This document shows positions 15,504 to 23,686 of a stretch of 64,000 nt of DNA, piece after piece. Source of the DNA: AC-49 sp963766605 (GTDB lineage Bacteria > Actinomycetota > Thermoleophilia > Solirubrobacterales > Solirubrobacteraceae). Below the pieces are notes generated by a model. It ran no database searches. It was not told where the DNA came from and saw only the letters and a list, made by a program, of their open reading frames with translations. The stretch is taken from contig CAVYAT010000002.1 of the NCBI GenBank assembly GCA_963766605.1, positions 186,001 through 250,000 of the forward strand, in the 5' to 3' direction. Both the position numbers and the translations under genes were made by a program. Within the stretch, counting starts at the first letter, position 1. Every line of letters begins with the position of its first letter.

Positions 15504-16897
15504 GCCGGGATCGCCAGCGTGAAGGTCGTGCGTCCCGGACGGCTGTCGACCGACAACTCGCCGGACATCCGCTCGGCCAGCTCGTGCGCGATCGCCAGGC
15601 CGAGGCCGGAGCCCTGCGTCTCGTCCGACGTGAAGAACGGCTCGAACACGCGCTCGCGCTCGGCGACCGCGATCCCCGGCCCGCCGTCGGTCACCTCGAC
15701 CCGGACCTCGCCGTTGTTGCGCTGGGCGCCGAGCGTGACGCCCGTGCCGGCCGGCGTGTGGGACAGCGCGTTGGCGAGCAGGACGCGGACGATCTGGGCC
15801 ACGCGGTCAGGATCGCATGTCGCCTCGATCGGCTCGCCGTTGAGGGCCAGCACCAGTTCGGACTCGTGCTGGTCGGCGCGCGGCGTGAACTCGCTGGCCA
15901 CCATCCGGCACAGCGCGCCGATGTCGGTCGGCTCGGCGCGCAGGTCGACCGACCCGGCCTCCAGCCGCGACAGGTCGAGCAGGTCGGTCGCCAACCGCGT
16001 CAGCCGCGCCGCCTGCTCGCGCAGCTCGCGCACGAACTGGCGCCGCGTCTCGGGGTCCATGTCCTCGTCCTCGAGCAGCTCGAGGAAGCCGCCGAGCGAG
16101 AAGATCGGTGTGCGCAGCTCGTGCGACGCCGTCGCGATGAAGCGCTTGCGCGCATCGTCGAGCTCGGCCAGCTGGCTCTGCATCATGTTGAGCGTCCGCG
16201 CCAGGTCGCCGAGCTCGTCGGGCGCGTCGTCGGTGAAGTCGCCGGTGAAGTCGCCCGCGGCGACGCGGGCCGCCGAGCGCTGGAGGCGGATCACGCGGCG
16301 GCTGAACGCCCGCGCGACGACGACGCCGAGGAGGATCGCCAGCACGAGCGCGATCAGGCCGGCGACAAGGATCCGGTGGCGGATCAGCGCCACGTTGGAA
16401 TCGACGCCGGCCAGCGGGCCGGAGAAGACGGCGACGTAGGCGATGACCGGCTGCCCGTCGGCGTCCTTGAGCACGATCGGCACCGCCGCCTCGGCGACGC
16501 GACCGGTCGGCCCGAGCTCGATGCCCGATCCCGCCCGGGTGGACCGCAGCGCCGTGGCGGCGGTCGGGAACTTCAGGTCGGTCGAGCTCGAGCGCGTCGT
16601 CGAATCGGTGCGCGCGTAGAGCCCGCCGGAGCCGTTGACGGCCAGCAGCGTGACGCGATCGCCGGTGATGCCGGCGATGCTCTGGATCGTGTACGTCGGG
16701 TCGCCGCCGCTCGCCAGCTGCTCGACCAGCGCACACTGGTTGCACGTGAACGTGTGCCCGTCGCGAACCAGCGTCTGGAGCTTCTGGCGTTGCAGCGACG
16801 ACTGAAGCGGCGGCACGACGTAGAGGTAGACGACGCCGATCGCCGCGGCGACGATCGCGGCGAACAGCAGCGCCAGCCGGTTGGCGAGCGAGTGCAC
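15500..16897 (-). CDS. Sensor histidine kinase
   Basis: A 465-residue membrane kinase. TM1 is at residues 8-28. An extracytoplasmic sensor follows, with C52-N-Q-C55 just outside the membrane. TM2 (LVAGLIALVLAILLGVVV) leads to a HAMP linker. HisKA carries the phospho-accepting His in TASHELRTPIFSLGGFLELL. HATPase_c has LLANALSHTPAG, GGPGIAVAERERVFEPFF and GSGLGLAIAHEL. The GTG at 16897 places TM1 at the N-terminus and lies 7 bases after the regulator stop. The partners are the OmpR regulator upstream and HtrA downstream. Confidence 0.93.
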   Translation of the reverse strand: MHSLANRLALLFAAIVAAAIGVVYLYVVPPLQSSLQRQKLQTLVRDGHTFTCNQCALVEQLASGGDPTYTIQSIAGITGDRVTLLAVNGSGGLYARTDSTTRSSSTDLKFPTAATALRSTRAGSGIELGPTGRVAEAAVPIVLKDADGQPVIAYVAVFSGPLAGVDSNVALIRHRILVAGLIALVLAILLGVVVARAFSRRVIRLQRSAARVAAGDFTGDFTDDAPDELGDLARTLNMMQSQLAELDDARKRFIATASHELRTPIFSLGGFLELLEDEDMDPETRRQFVRELREQAARLTRLATDLLDLSRLEAGSVDLRAEPTDIGALCRMVASEFTPRADQHESELVLALNGEPIEATCDPDRVAQIVRVLLANALSHTPAGTGVTLGAQRNNGEVRVEVTDGGPGIAVAERERVFEPFFTSDETQGSGLGLAIAHELAERMSGELSVDSRPGRTTFTLAIPA

Positions 16898-16904
16898 GGG
16901 CGAC

Positions 16905-17621
16905 CTAACTGCCGGAGTCGCGGAACCGGTAGCCGACGCCGCGGACCGTGAAGAGGAACTCGGGCTCCTTGGGATCGGCCTCGATCTTCTCGCGCAGGTG
17001 GCGGATGTGGACGTCGATCGTGCGCTGGTCGCGGAACGCGCTGTCGCCCCAGATCCGCGTGAGCAGCATGTCGCGCGTGAACACGCGACCGGGGCTCGAC
17101 GCGAGCGCGTGCAGGATCTCGAACTCGACGAACGTCGTCGCGATCGGCTCGTCGTGCAGCGACACCTGGCGCTTGGCCGGCTCGATCCGCAGGCCGTTGG
17201 CGTCGAGCACCTGCTCACCCTCGCCGCCGCCGGTGCCGTCGCCGCTCATCGCCGCCCGGCGCAGCAGCGCGCGCACGCGGCTGGAGAACTCGCGCAACGA
17301 GAACGGCTTGGTGATGTAGTCGTCGGCGCCGAGCTCGAGCCCGAGGACCTTGTCGATCTCCTCGGCCCGCGCGGTCAGCATGATGATCGGCACCGTGCTC
17401 GTCGCGCGCAGCCGCCGGCAGACCTCGAGCCCGTCGATGCGCGGCATCATCACGTCGAGCACGACGAGGTCAAACTGCTGCTCGGCGAAGCGCGCCAGCG
17501 CCTCTTCGCCGTCGGACGCCCGGACGACCTCGTAGCCCTCCTTCTGGAGCGGATAGCTGAGCATCGTCTGGATCGCCTGCTCATCGTCGGCAAGCAGGAT
17601 GCGCGCAGAGTTCGACGTCAT
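16905..17621 (-). CDS. OmpR-family response regulator
   Basis: A receiver domain with acidic pocket DDE (ILLADDE), the phospho-acceptor Asp in LVVLDVMMPRIDG, Thr in IIMLTARAE and Lys in DDYITKPF. It is followed by a winged-helix DNA-binding domain (FTRDMLLTRIWGDSAFRDQRTIDVHIRHLREKI...VRGVGYRF). I use the ATG at 17621 because TACCCT is 8 bases upstream. An in-frame GTG at 17666, with GGGAGG 4 bases before it, would add 15 residues. It is the first gene of the regulator-kinase-HtrA unit, divergent from the M28-like gene. Confidence 0.95.
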   Translation of the reverse strand: MTSNSARILLADDEQAIQTMLSYPLQKEGYEVVRASDGEEALARFAEQQFDLVVLDVMMPRIDGLEVCRRLRATSTVPIIMLTARAEEIDKVLGLELGADDYITKPFSLREFSSRVRALLRRAAMSGDGTGGGEGEQVLDANGLRIEPAKRQVSLHDEPIATTFVEFEILHALASSPGRVFTRDMLLTRIWGDSAFRDQRTIDVHIRHLREKIEADPKEPEFLFTVRGVGYRFRDSGS

Positions 17622-17629
17622 ACTCGGCA

Positions 17630-17635
17630 AGGGTA
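17630..17635 (-). promoter_or_regulatory. Putative leaderless -10 (TACCCT) for the two-component operon
   Basis: TACCCT on the minus strand lies 8 bases upstream of the regulator ATG at 17621. The divergent gene starts at 17678, so control elements for both must fit in about 56 bases. Confidence 0.4.
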
Positions 17636-17677
17636 CGCCGCCGTCCGGGGACTGGCTGCGATTCACTAACCCTCCCG

Positions 17678-19429
17678 ATGCTCAATCCGCGCCTGTATCG
17701 CGCCGCCCTGGCGCCGATCGTGGTGGCCGTGATCCTGGCTGCGTTCTCGCTGCAGGACCTGCCGGCGCCACTGGCGACCACGACCGCCCCCGATGCGTTC
17801 GGCGGTGCGGGCGCGTTGGTGACGCTCAACCGGCTCGCGGCGCGCTTCCCCGTCCGGCGCCCGGGCAGCCCGGCCGACGACGCGATGGCGCGCGTCGTCG
17901 CGGCTGACCTACGGGCCGACGGGTCCTACGTCGTGCGCACGCTGCGCACGACCACGCAGACGGTCGACGGCGAGCGGACGGTCAGCACGGTGATGGCGAC
18001 GCGGATCGGCGGGCCGGGCGCGCAGATCGTCGTCGTGGCCAACCGCTCGGCGATCGGCCGTGGCGCGCTGGCGCAGCTGTCGGGCAGCGCGGTGCTGCTC
18101 GAGCTGGCGCGCGTGCTCGCCCAGGGGACGGTGCGGCGCACGCTGACCTTCGTCTCGACCAGCGGTGACGGCGGGGGGGCGGCCACCGCCGCAGCCCACC
18201 TGGGTCGTCCGGTCGATGCGGTGCTGGTGCTCGGCGACCTCGCGTCGCGCGCGCCGCACCAGCCGCTCGTCGTCGCGTGGTCCGACGGCGGCGGCGTCGC
18301 GCCCCTGGCCCTACAGCGGACGGTCGCGCTGGCGCTGCGTCAGCAGACCGGCCTCGACAACCAGATGCCGTCGACCGCGACCCAGCTGGCGCGCTTCGCG
18401 TTCCCGTTCGCGCTCGGCGACCAGGGCGTGTTCGGGCAGGCAGGCCTGGCGTCGGTGATGCTGTCGGTCAGCGGCGAGCGCCCGCCGCCGGCCGATGCGC
18501 CGATCAGCCCGAAGCGGCTCACCGCCGCCGGGCGAGCCGTGCTGCGCTCGATGACCGCGCTCGACCAGGGCCATAGCGTCGGCGCCGAGCCCGCGCCGGT
18601 GCTCGTGACGGCGCGCAAGTGGATCCCTGAATGGGCGATCCGGATCCTCGTCGCCGCGCTGGCACTGGCGCCGCTGGTCTGCGCGGTCGACGGGTTCGCG
18701 CGGCTGCGCCGCCGCGGCGAACCGGTCGTCGCGGGGCTGATCTGGATCGCCCGTGTCGCGATCCCGTTCTTCGCCGTGTTCCTGCTGATCCGCCTGTTCG
18801 GGGTCGTCGGGCTGCTGGCGTCGACGCCGCGGATCGCCGTGGCGCCGGGAGCGATCCCGATCGACGGCACGGCGCGGATCGCGATGATCGCGGCGCTGCT
18901 CGTCTTCGCGCTGGCGTGGCTGGGCGTCCGCGAGCTGCGCGTGCTGGCACCGTCGGCCGACGAGGCGCTGCGCGCGACGGGCGGCGGCGGCGCGCTGCTG
19001 CTCGTGCTGTGCGCGATCGCGTTCGTCGTCTGGCTCGTCAACCCGTTCGCCGCGTTGCTGCTCGTCCCGGCGCTGCACCTGTGGCTGCCGATCTATGCGC
19101 CCGGCGTGGCGATGCGCCGCGGGGCGGCGCTCGCGCTCGTCGCGATCGGGCTGGTGCCGTTGGTGCTCGTCGCGCTGATCGACGCCGGGTCGCTGCGCAT
19201 GGGCGCCGACGACCTCGTGTGGCTGTGGCTGTTGCTGGTCGCCGCCGGCCATCTCGCCGTCGTCACCTGGGCGTTGTGGAGCCTGTTCTGCGCCTGCGTG
19301 GTCGGGACGGTCGTGCTCGCGCTGCGGTCGCGGCCGGCCGAGCCGGTGGGCGACACACCGATCACCGTCCGCGGCCCGCTGACCTACGCGGGCCCGGGGT
19401 CACTCGGTGGCACGGACTCGGCGCTGTGA
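17678..19429 (+). CDS. M28-peptidase-like multi-spanning membrane protein (likely inactive)
   Basis: A 583-residue protein. After an N-terminal membrane anchor, an extracytoplasmic domain (about residues 40-300) follows the M28 aminopeptidase pattern. It includes QIVVVANRSA, LSGSAVLLELARVLAQ, RTLTFVSTSGDGGG and a late GLASVMLSV. About eight hydrophobic segments fill residues 320-560. The usual zinc ligands are missing: the family N-D-N-A-S-G segment reads ALAQLSGSA, and no HxD precedes it. It therefore looks like a non-catalytic relative acting as a binding or scaffold domain. It is coupled to a sortase by a GTGA overlap, suggesting an envelope role. Confidence 0.7.
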   Translation: MLNPRLYRAALAPIVVAVILAAFSLQDLPAPLATTTAPDAFGGAGALVTLNRLAARFPVRRPGSPADDAMARVVAADLRADGSYVVRTLRTTTQTVDGERTVSTVMATRIGGPGAQIVVVANRSAIGRGALAQLSGSAVLLELARVLAQGTVRRTLTFVSTSGDGGGAATAAAHLGRPVDAVLVLGDLASRAPHQPLVVAWSDGGGVAPLALQRTVALALRQQTGLDNQMPSTATQLARFAFPFALGDQGVFGQAGLASVMLSVSGERPPPADAPISPKRLTAAGRAVLRSMTALDQGHSVGAEPAPVLVTARKWIPEWAIRILVAALALAPLVCAVDGFARLRRRGEPVVAGLIWIARVAIPFFAVFLLIRLFGVVGLLASTPRIAVAPGAIPIDGTARIAMIAALLVFALAWLGVRELRVLAPSADEALRATGGGGALLLVLCAIAFVVWLVNPFAALLLVPALHLWLPIYAPGVAMRRGAALALVAIGLVPLVLVALIDAGSLRMGADDLVWLWLLLVAAGHLAVVTWALWSLFCACVVGTVVLALRSRPAEPVGDTPITVRGPLTYAGPGSLGGTDSAL

Positions 19430-20157
19430 GCGCGCATCGCGCGCTGCGCGCGCTGTCGACGGTGCTGATCGTCGCCGGCGTCGTGCTGCTGGCCGACATC
19501 GGGATCACGCTGGTCTGGCAGGAACCGATCACGGCGCTGATCGCGCTGCGCCACCAGGACCAGCTCGCCGGCCAGCTCAAGACCCTCGAGGTCAGCGGGC
19601 CGACGCCGCTCGAGGTCGCCGAGCTCCAGCGCCTCCCGGACCTGCACCGGCGCATCGCGTTGCTCGCACGCTCGCTGCGCCGGCGGCTGCCGCGCGGCGC
19701 GGCAGCCGGGCGGCTACGGATCCCGGCGCTGCATCAGAGCATGGTCGTCGTCAACGGCACCGACGCGGCGTCGCTGCGCGAGGGTCCGGGGATCTACGAC
19801 GCGACGCCGTTTCCCGGCGTCGCCGCGACAACGGCGATCGCCGGGCATCGCACGACGTACCTGGCGCCGTTTCGCCATCTCGACCGCCTCAAGCACGGCG
19901 ACGCGATCGAACTGCGGATGCCCTACGCCAACTTCCGTTACACGGTGCAGGGCTCGCAGACCGTGAGCCCGAAGGCGACCTGGATCCTGCACAGCCAGGG
20001 CTACGACCGGCTCGTGCTGTCCGCGTGCGCGCCGCTGTTCAGCGCCTCGCACCGGATCATCGTGTTCGCGCGCCTGCGCAACGTCGTGGCGATCCGGTCG
20101 TTCGTCGAGCACGGTGGCCGGCGGGTCAAGACGCTCCATGATCCGCCGATCACGTAG
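19426..20157 (+). CDS. Sortase (class E/D-like)
   Basis: A 243-residue cysteine transpeptidase that anchors or crosslinks exported proteins. An N-terminal membrane span (LSTVLIVAGVVLLADIGITLVW) comes first, then an extracellular beta-barrel with the catalytic His in TAIAGHRTTY, Cys in RLVLSACAPLF (the TLxTC position) and Arg in HRIIVFARL. The GTG start overlaps the stop of the M28-like gene. No LPxTG-type substrate is evident nearby, so it may be a housekeeping enzyme. The frame stays open after its TAG into a FlgM-like segment. Confidence 0.92.
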   Translation: MSAHRALRALSTVLIVAGVVLLADIGITLVWQEPITALIALRHQDQLAGQLKTLEVSGPTPLEVAELQRLPDLHRRIALLARSLRRRLPRGAAAGRLRIPALHQSMVVVNGTDAASLREGPGIYDATPFPGVAATTAIAGHRTTYLAPFRHLDRLKHGDAIELRMPYANFRYTVQGSQTVSPKATWILHSQGYDRLVLSACAPLFSASHRIIVFARLRNVVAIRSFVEHGGRRVKTLHDPPIT

Positions 20158-20160
20158 CTG

Positions 20161-20322
20161 GTGCTGTACGCAGAGCTCAAGGCGCGGGTGCGCGACGGGG
20201 AGTACGTGATGGACGTGGACAAGGTCGCCGAGGCCCTGCTGACGCGCGTCCAGCAGGCCCTGGCCGCCGCTACACCGCGTGGCGATAGCCCACGAGCTCC
20301 CGCCGCCCGTTGCGGTCGCTGA
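20161..20322 (+). CDS. FlgM-like anti-sigma fragment
   Basis: A 53-codon frame starting with GTG 4 bases after, and in the same frame as, the sortase TAG. Residues 5-34, beginning ELKARVRDGEYVMDVDKVAE, match position by position the sigma-28-binding C-terminal helices of FlgM (Salmonella [20 protein letters not shown]). The N-terminal half of FlgM is absent. There is no Shine-Dalgarno site. The last 53 bases overlap the 3' end of thiL on the other strand. It may be a minimal anti-sigma factor, a decayed flgM, or a C-terminal extension reached by readthrough of the sortase stop. Confidence 0.5.
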   Translation: MLYAELKARVRDGEYVMDVDKVAEALLTRVQQALAAATPRGDSPRAPAARCGR

Positions 20323-21163
20323 GCACCACGCCCGCCTCGCCGGCGGCCACGCGCCCGACGACGATCAGGCGCTGCGCCGCCGCCAGCTCAGCACTGCACG
20401 CCGCGCACAGCTCGTAGTCCTCGCCGCCCGCCGCGCCCAGCTCGTAGGCCGGCACGCCGAGCTGCGCCGCGACGTCTGCGACCCCGTCGGCCAGCGGCAG
20501 CGCCTCGAGGTCGATCTCGGCCCGTACGCCGCTGCGCCGCGCGATGTGGCCGGCGTCGGTCGCCAGCCCGTCGGACAGGTCGATGAGCGCGTGCACGCCG
20601 GCGTCGGCCAGCCGGCGTCCGGCGTCCAGCAGCGGCTCGGGACGCAGGTGGGCGCGCACGAGCGCGGCCGCCACCGGCTCGGGCGCAGACGCGCGGCCCT
20701 CGAGGATCGCCAGCCCCGCCGCAGCCGCCCCCAGCGAACCGGTGACGGCGAGCACGTCGCCCGGCTGCGCGCCGTCACGGCCCACCAGCTCATCCTCGGA
20801 CTGCGCCCAGCCGACGACGGCGACCGTGATCGTCAGCACCGGCGCGCGCGACACGTCACCGCCGCAGATCGTCGTGGCGGTCCGCGCGGCCAGCCGTTCC
20901 ATCTCTGCCACGAGCTCGGTCGCCGCGGCCGCGCCGAAGTCGCTCGGCAGCCCGAGCGCCACGTACGCCTCGCCGGGGTGGGCGCCCATCGCCGCCAGGT
21001 CGCTGAGCGCAGTGGCCAGCGAGCGGTGGCCGGCGTCGGCCGGTCTCACCCGTGGGTCAGACAGGTGCAGATGGACGCCGTCGACCGTCGTGTCGATGCT
21101 CGTCACGGTCAGTGGCCGGCCGCGCACAACGGCCGCGTCGTCGCCGATCCAGCGCACGACCAT
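20270..21163 (-). CDS. thiL: Thiamine-monophosphate kinase
   Basis: ThiL phosphorylates thiamine monophosphate to the diphosphate cofactor. Motifs are WIGDDAAVV, the metal site SIDTTVDGVHL, ATALSDLAAMGAHP, CGGDVSRA, and DLSDGLATDAGHIA...GGEDYEL. The first canonical start is the ATG at 21163, which begins just before the GDD motif. However, the family N-terminus (GEHALIEAFERLL, matching E. coli GEFSLIARYFDRV) is encoded in frame upstream, directly after the infA TAG at 21227-21229. No ATG, GTG or TTG occurs there. Coordinates given are the conservative ones. The true start is probably near 21226-21218 at a non-canonical codon. Confidence 0.93.
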   Translation of the reverse strand: MVVRWIGDDAAVVRGRPLTVTSIDTTVDGVHLHLSDPRVRPADAGHRSLATALSDLAAMGAHPGEAYVALGLPSDFGAAAATELVAEMERLAARTATTICGGDVSRAPVLTITVAVVGWAQSEDELVGRDGAQPGDVLAVTGSLGAAAAGLAILEGRASAPEPVAAALVRAHLRPEPLLDAGRRLADAGVHALIDLSDGLATDAGHIARRSGVRAEIDLEALPLADGVADVAAQLGVPAYELGAAGGEDYELCAACSAELAAAQRLIVVGRVAAGEAGVVLSDRNGRRELVGYRHAV

Positions 21164-21226
21164 CTCGGAGCGATTGGTCAGCAGGCGCTCGAACGCCTCG
21201 ATGAGCGCGTGCTCGCCCGTACGGAC

Positions 21227-21445
21227 CTACCGGTGGCGGTAGACGATGCGCGCGCGGTCGAGGTCGTAGGGCGACAGCTCGACGCGAACCCGGTCGCCGG
21301 GCAGGATGCGGATCCGGAAACGGCGCATCTTGCCGGCCACGTGACCGAGCACGAGGTGGTCGTTGTCGAGCTTCACGCGGAACATCGCGTTGGGCAGGGC
21401 CTCGACGACCTCGCCCTCGAACTCGACTTTTTCTTCCTTGGGCAT
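21227..21445 (-). CDS. infA: Translation initiation factor IF-1
   Basis: A 72-residue single OB-fold protein binding the 30S A site. The sequence KEEKVEFEGEVVEALPNAMF, LGHVAGKMRRFRIRILPGDRV and ELSPYDLDRARIVYR is the canonical family end to end. It is not in the usual rpmJ-rpsM context but between a class A PBP and thiL. TAACCT lies 9 bases before its ATG, and the TAA of the PBP gene forms its first half. Confidence 0.98.
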   Translation of the reverse strand: MPKEEKVEFEGEVVEALPNAMFRVKLDNDHLVLGHVAGKMRRFRIRILPGDRVRVELSPYDLDRARIVYRHR

Positions 21446-21454
21446 GTGCCGTGG

Positions 21455-21460
21455 AGGTTA
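21455..21460 (-). promoter_or_regulatory. Putative leaderless -10 (TAACCT) for infA
   Basis: TAACCT on the minus strand lies 9 bases before the infA ATG. Its TAA is the stop codon of the upstream PBP gene. Confidence 0.4.
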
Positions 21461-23671
21461 CCCGGTCGGGGCAACCACGCCGCCGCCGGCGCCGCCGCCG
21501 ACCGGAGCCGGTGTTGGAGCCGGTACGGGGGGCGGAGTCTGGTTCGGCGGCTGGGAGATCGACGGCGGGACCTTGGCGCCGCCGGTGCCGTTGTCGGCGC
21601 CGCCGCCCGTCGTCGGGGTCGTCGTCGTCGGCGTGGTCGTCGTGACGTTGCACTGGGTCGGGTCGATGTCGCAGGCGCTGTTGCCCGCGCCGATCACGTA
21701 GCGCCCGGTGAACGTCTTGGGCACGAACGGGTGCTTGATCGCCGGCCACGGCGTGCACTTGGCGACCGCGGTCATGAATGCGTGCCAGATGTCCGCCGGC
21801 GAGTCGCCGCCGAACTCCTCGCCGTATGGCGGCACGTTGGTCATCGAGATCGTGCTCTTGGGGTAGCCGATCCAGACGTCGGTCTCCAGCCCCGGCACGA
21901 AGCCGTTGAACCACGCATCGGTGAAGCTCGACGTCGTCCCGGTCTTGCCGGCCTCGGAGTCGCAGCCGAAGTTCGCGTGCGTGCCGGTGCCGCGCTCGAT
22001 GTTGGCGTGCATCGCCTGGATCGCCTGGTCGGTCATGCCGTCGGTGAAGATCCGCTTGGGCTTGGGGCGGCCGATCTTCGTGTTGACCTTGCCGTTGGGG
22101 AAGACCACCTTCATGATCGCCGTCGGGTAGTGGCGCACGCCGTGCGACGCGACGGTCGCGTAGGCGTCGGCCATCTCCAGCGGCGTCACGCCGTGCTTGA
22201 AGCCGCCCAGGCCCTCCGACGGGTAGTCGTTGAAGTGGCTGATGACGCCCATGTCGTGGGCCGTCTTGGTCACGTAGGGCGGCGTCAGGTCGAGGTCGAG
22301 CTGCTGGTAGACGGTGTTGTCGGACTTGACCAGGCCCTCGAACAGCGTCGTCGGCCCCGAGTAGCTGCCGTCGTCGGTGTGGACGTCGATCTTCGTGCCG
22401 GTCCCGGGGTCGATGAAGTTCAGCGGGTGGCTGTCGTACTCGACGCGCTTGATGTCGGCGCCCTTGCGGATCGCGCCCATCAGGTCGATGACCTTCATCG
22501 TCGAGCCCGCCTGGCGCTGGCCGTTGGCCGCGATGTTGAACGTCGACTCGCCCGCCCCACGGCCGTAGGGGATCGAGTTGGCCATCGCCAGGACCCGCCC
22601 CGTGCGCGGGTCCATCGCGACCAGCGCCTGCGCCGGATCGCTGGCCAGCGGCAGGTTCTGCTTCATCACCTTGCGCGCGATCTTCTGCCAGCGCAGGTTG
22701 ATCGACGAGTAGACGCGCAGCCCGCCCTTGTGAACGATCTTGGCGCCGAGGTGGTGGATCAGCTCGCGCTTGATGTAGTCCAGGACGTAGCCCTCGCGGA
22801 CCTTGCCGTAGTAGCCGTTGGGGTGCAGGTTGAGGTGTGTCAGCTTCGCGGCCGCGGCCTGCGCCGGCGTGATCATGTTCAGCTGCGCCATCTTCGTCAG
22901 CACCTGGTTGCGGCGGACCAGCGCGGCGCCCGGGTGACGAAGCGGGTCATAGGAGGTCGGCGCCTGGGGCAGGCCCGCGAGCAGGGCGGCCTGGGGAAGC
23001 GTCAGGTGGGTGGCCGGCTCGTCGAAGTACACGCGCGCCGCGGCCTGGATGCCGATCGTCTGCTGGCCGAGCAGCGTCGTCCCGTACGGGACGTTGTTGA
23101 GGTATTGGGTGAGGATGAACTGCTTCCCCTTGCGCCCTGGGTGGCGCTTCTCGAGCTGGTGGGCCAGCGACGCCTCCTGGATCTTGCGCTTCAGCGTTCG
23201 CCGGCGGTTGTGCGTGTAGACGTTGCGGATCAGCTGCATCGTCAGCGTCGAGCCGCCCTGCACCTCGCTGTGGTTGAAGATGTTGTTGACGCCGGCGCGG
23301 ATCACGCCCTGGTAGTCGACGCCCTTGTGCTTGTAGAAGCGCTGGTCCTCGATCGCGACCGTCGCCTCACGGATGTTGGCGGGCATCTGCGCGGTCGTGA
23401 TCGCCGTGCGCAGCATGTCGGACTTGATGAAGCCGATGCGGGTGTAGCCGCCGTGGCCGTCGCGCGCGTAGACGACCGATACGGCGCCGGCCGTGCGCGG
23501 CTTGAGGTCTGACAGGTGCACGCTGTTGGCGATGTGCAGCACGTAACCGATCGACGCGGCGCCCGCCGCGCCGACGGCGAGCAGGAGCACGACGATCAGG
23601 ATGATGATCAGCCGCGATGCGCCGGCACGGTGGGTTCGGCGGCGCCGGATACGTGCGCTGTAGGCCGACAT
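21458..23671 (-). CDS. Class A penicillin-binding protein (GT51 + transpeptidase)
   Basis: A 737-residue bifunctional peptidoglycan synthase. A short basic cytoplasmic N-terminus and one membrane span (LIIILIVVLLLAVGAAGAAS) come first. The GT51 domain has the catalytic Glu in VAIEDQRFYKHKGVD and GGSTLTMQLIRN. The transpeptidase has S-x-x-K (STMK), SDN, and K-T-G (AGKTGTTSSFTDAWFNG). The last about 70 residues are a Thr/Pro/Gly-rich tail (TTTTPTTTTPT...) likely spanning the wall. No PASTA domain. The ATG at 23671 has TAGACT 9 bases upstream. Confidence 0.96.
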   Translation of the reverse strand: MSAYSARIRRRRTHRAGASRLIIILIVVLLLAVGAAGAASIGYVLHIANSVHLSDLKPRTAGAVSVVYARDGHGGYTRIGFIKSDMLRTAITTAQMPANIREATVAIEDQRFYKHKGVDYQGVIRAGVNNIFNHSEVQGGSTLTMQLIRNVYTHNRRRTLKRKIQEASLAHQLEKRHPGRKGKQFILTQYLNNVPYGTTLLGQQTIGIQAAARVYFDEPATHLTLPQAALLAGLPQAPTSYDPLRHPGAALVRRNQVLTKMAQLNMITPAQAAAAKLTHLNLHPNGYYGKVREGYVLDYIKRELIHHLGAKIVHKGGLRVYSSINLRWQKIARKVMKQNLPLASDPAQALVAMDPRTGRVLAMANSIPYGRGAGESTFNIAANGQRQAGSTMKVIDLMGAIRKGADIKRVEYDSHPLNFIDPGTGTKIDVHTDDGSYSGPTTLFEGLVKSDNTVYQQLDLDLTPPYVTKTAHDMGVISHFNDYPSEGLGGFKHGVTPLEMADAYATVASHGVRHYPTAIMKVVFPNGKVNTKIGRPKPKRIFTDGMTDQAIQAMHANIERGTGTHANFGCDSEAGKTGTTSSFTDAWFNGFVPGLETDVWIGYPKSTISMTNVPPYGEEFGGDSPADIWHAFMTAVAKCTPWPAIKHPFVPKTFTGRYVIGAGNSACDIDPTQCNVTTTTPTTTTPTTGGGADNGTGGAKVPPSISQPPNQTPPPVPAPTPAPVGGGAGGGVVAPTG

Positions 23672-23680
23672 TCGTCAGAC

Positions 23681-23686
23681 AGTCTA
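23681..23686 (-). promoter_or_regulatory. Putative leaderless -10 (TAGACT) for the PBP gene
   Basis: TAGACT lies 9 bases before the PBP ATG. Its TAG (23684-23686) is the stop codon of mscS. Confidence 0.4.

Noticed and set aside
17622..17666. Longer start of the response regulator at the GTG at 17666, which has GGGAGG just upstream
   Set aside because: Spacing is only 4 bases, the extra 15 residues are unlike receiver domains, and a leaderless hexamer is correctly placed for 17621. Not excluded.
20279..23512. Very long open frame (over 1000 codons) on the plus strand opposite thiL, infA and the PBP gene
   Set aside because: It is a shadow of GC-rich codons. The translation is Arg/Ala/Gly-rich with no domain, while the minus strand has complete conserved proteins throughout.
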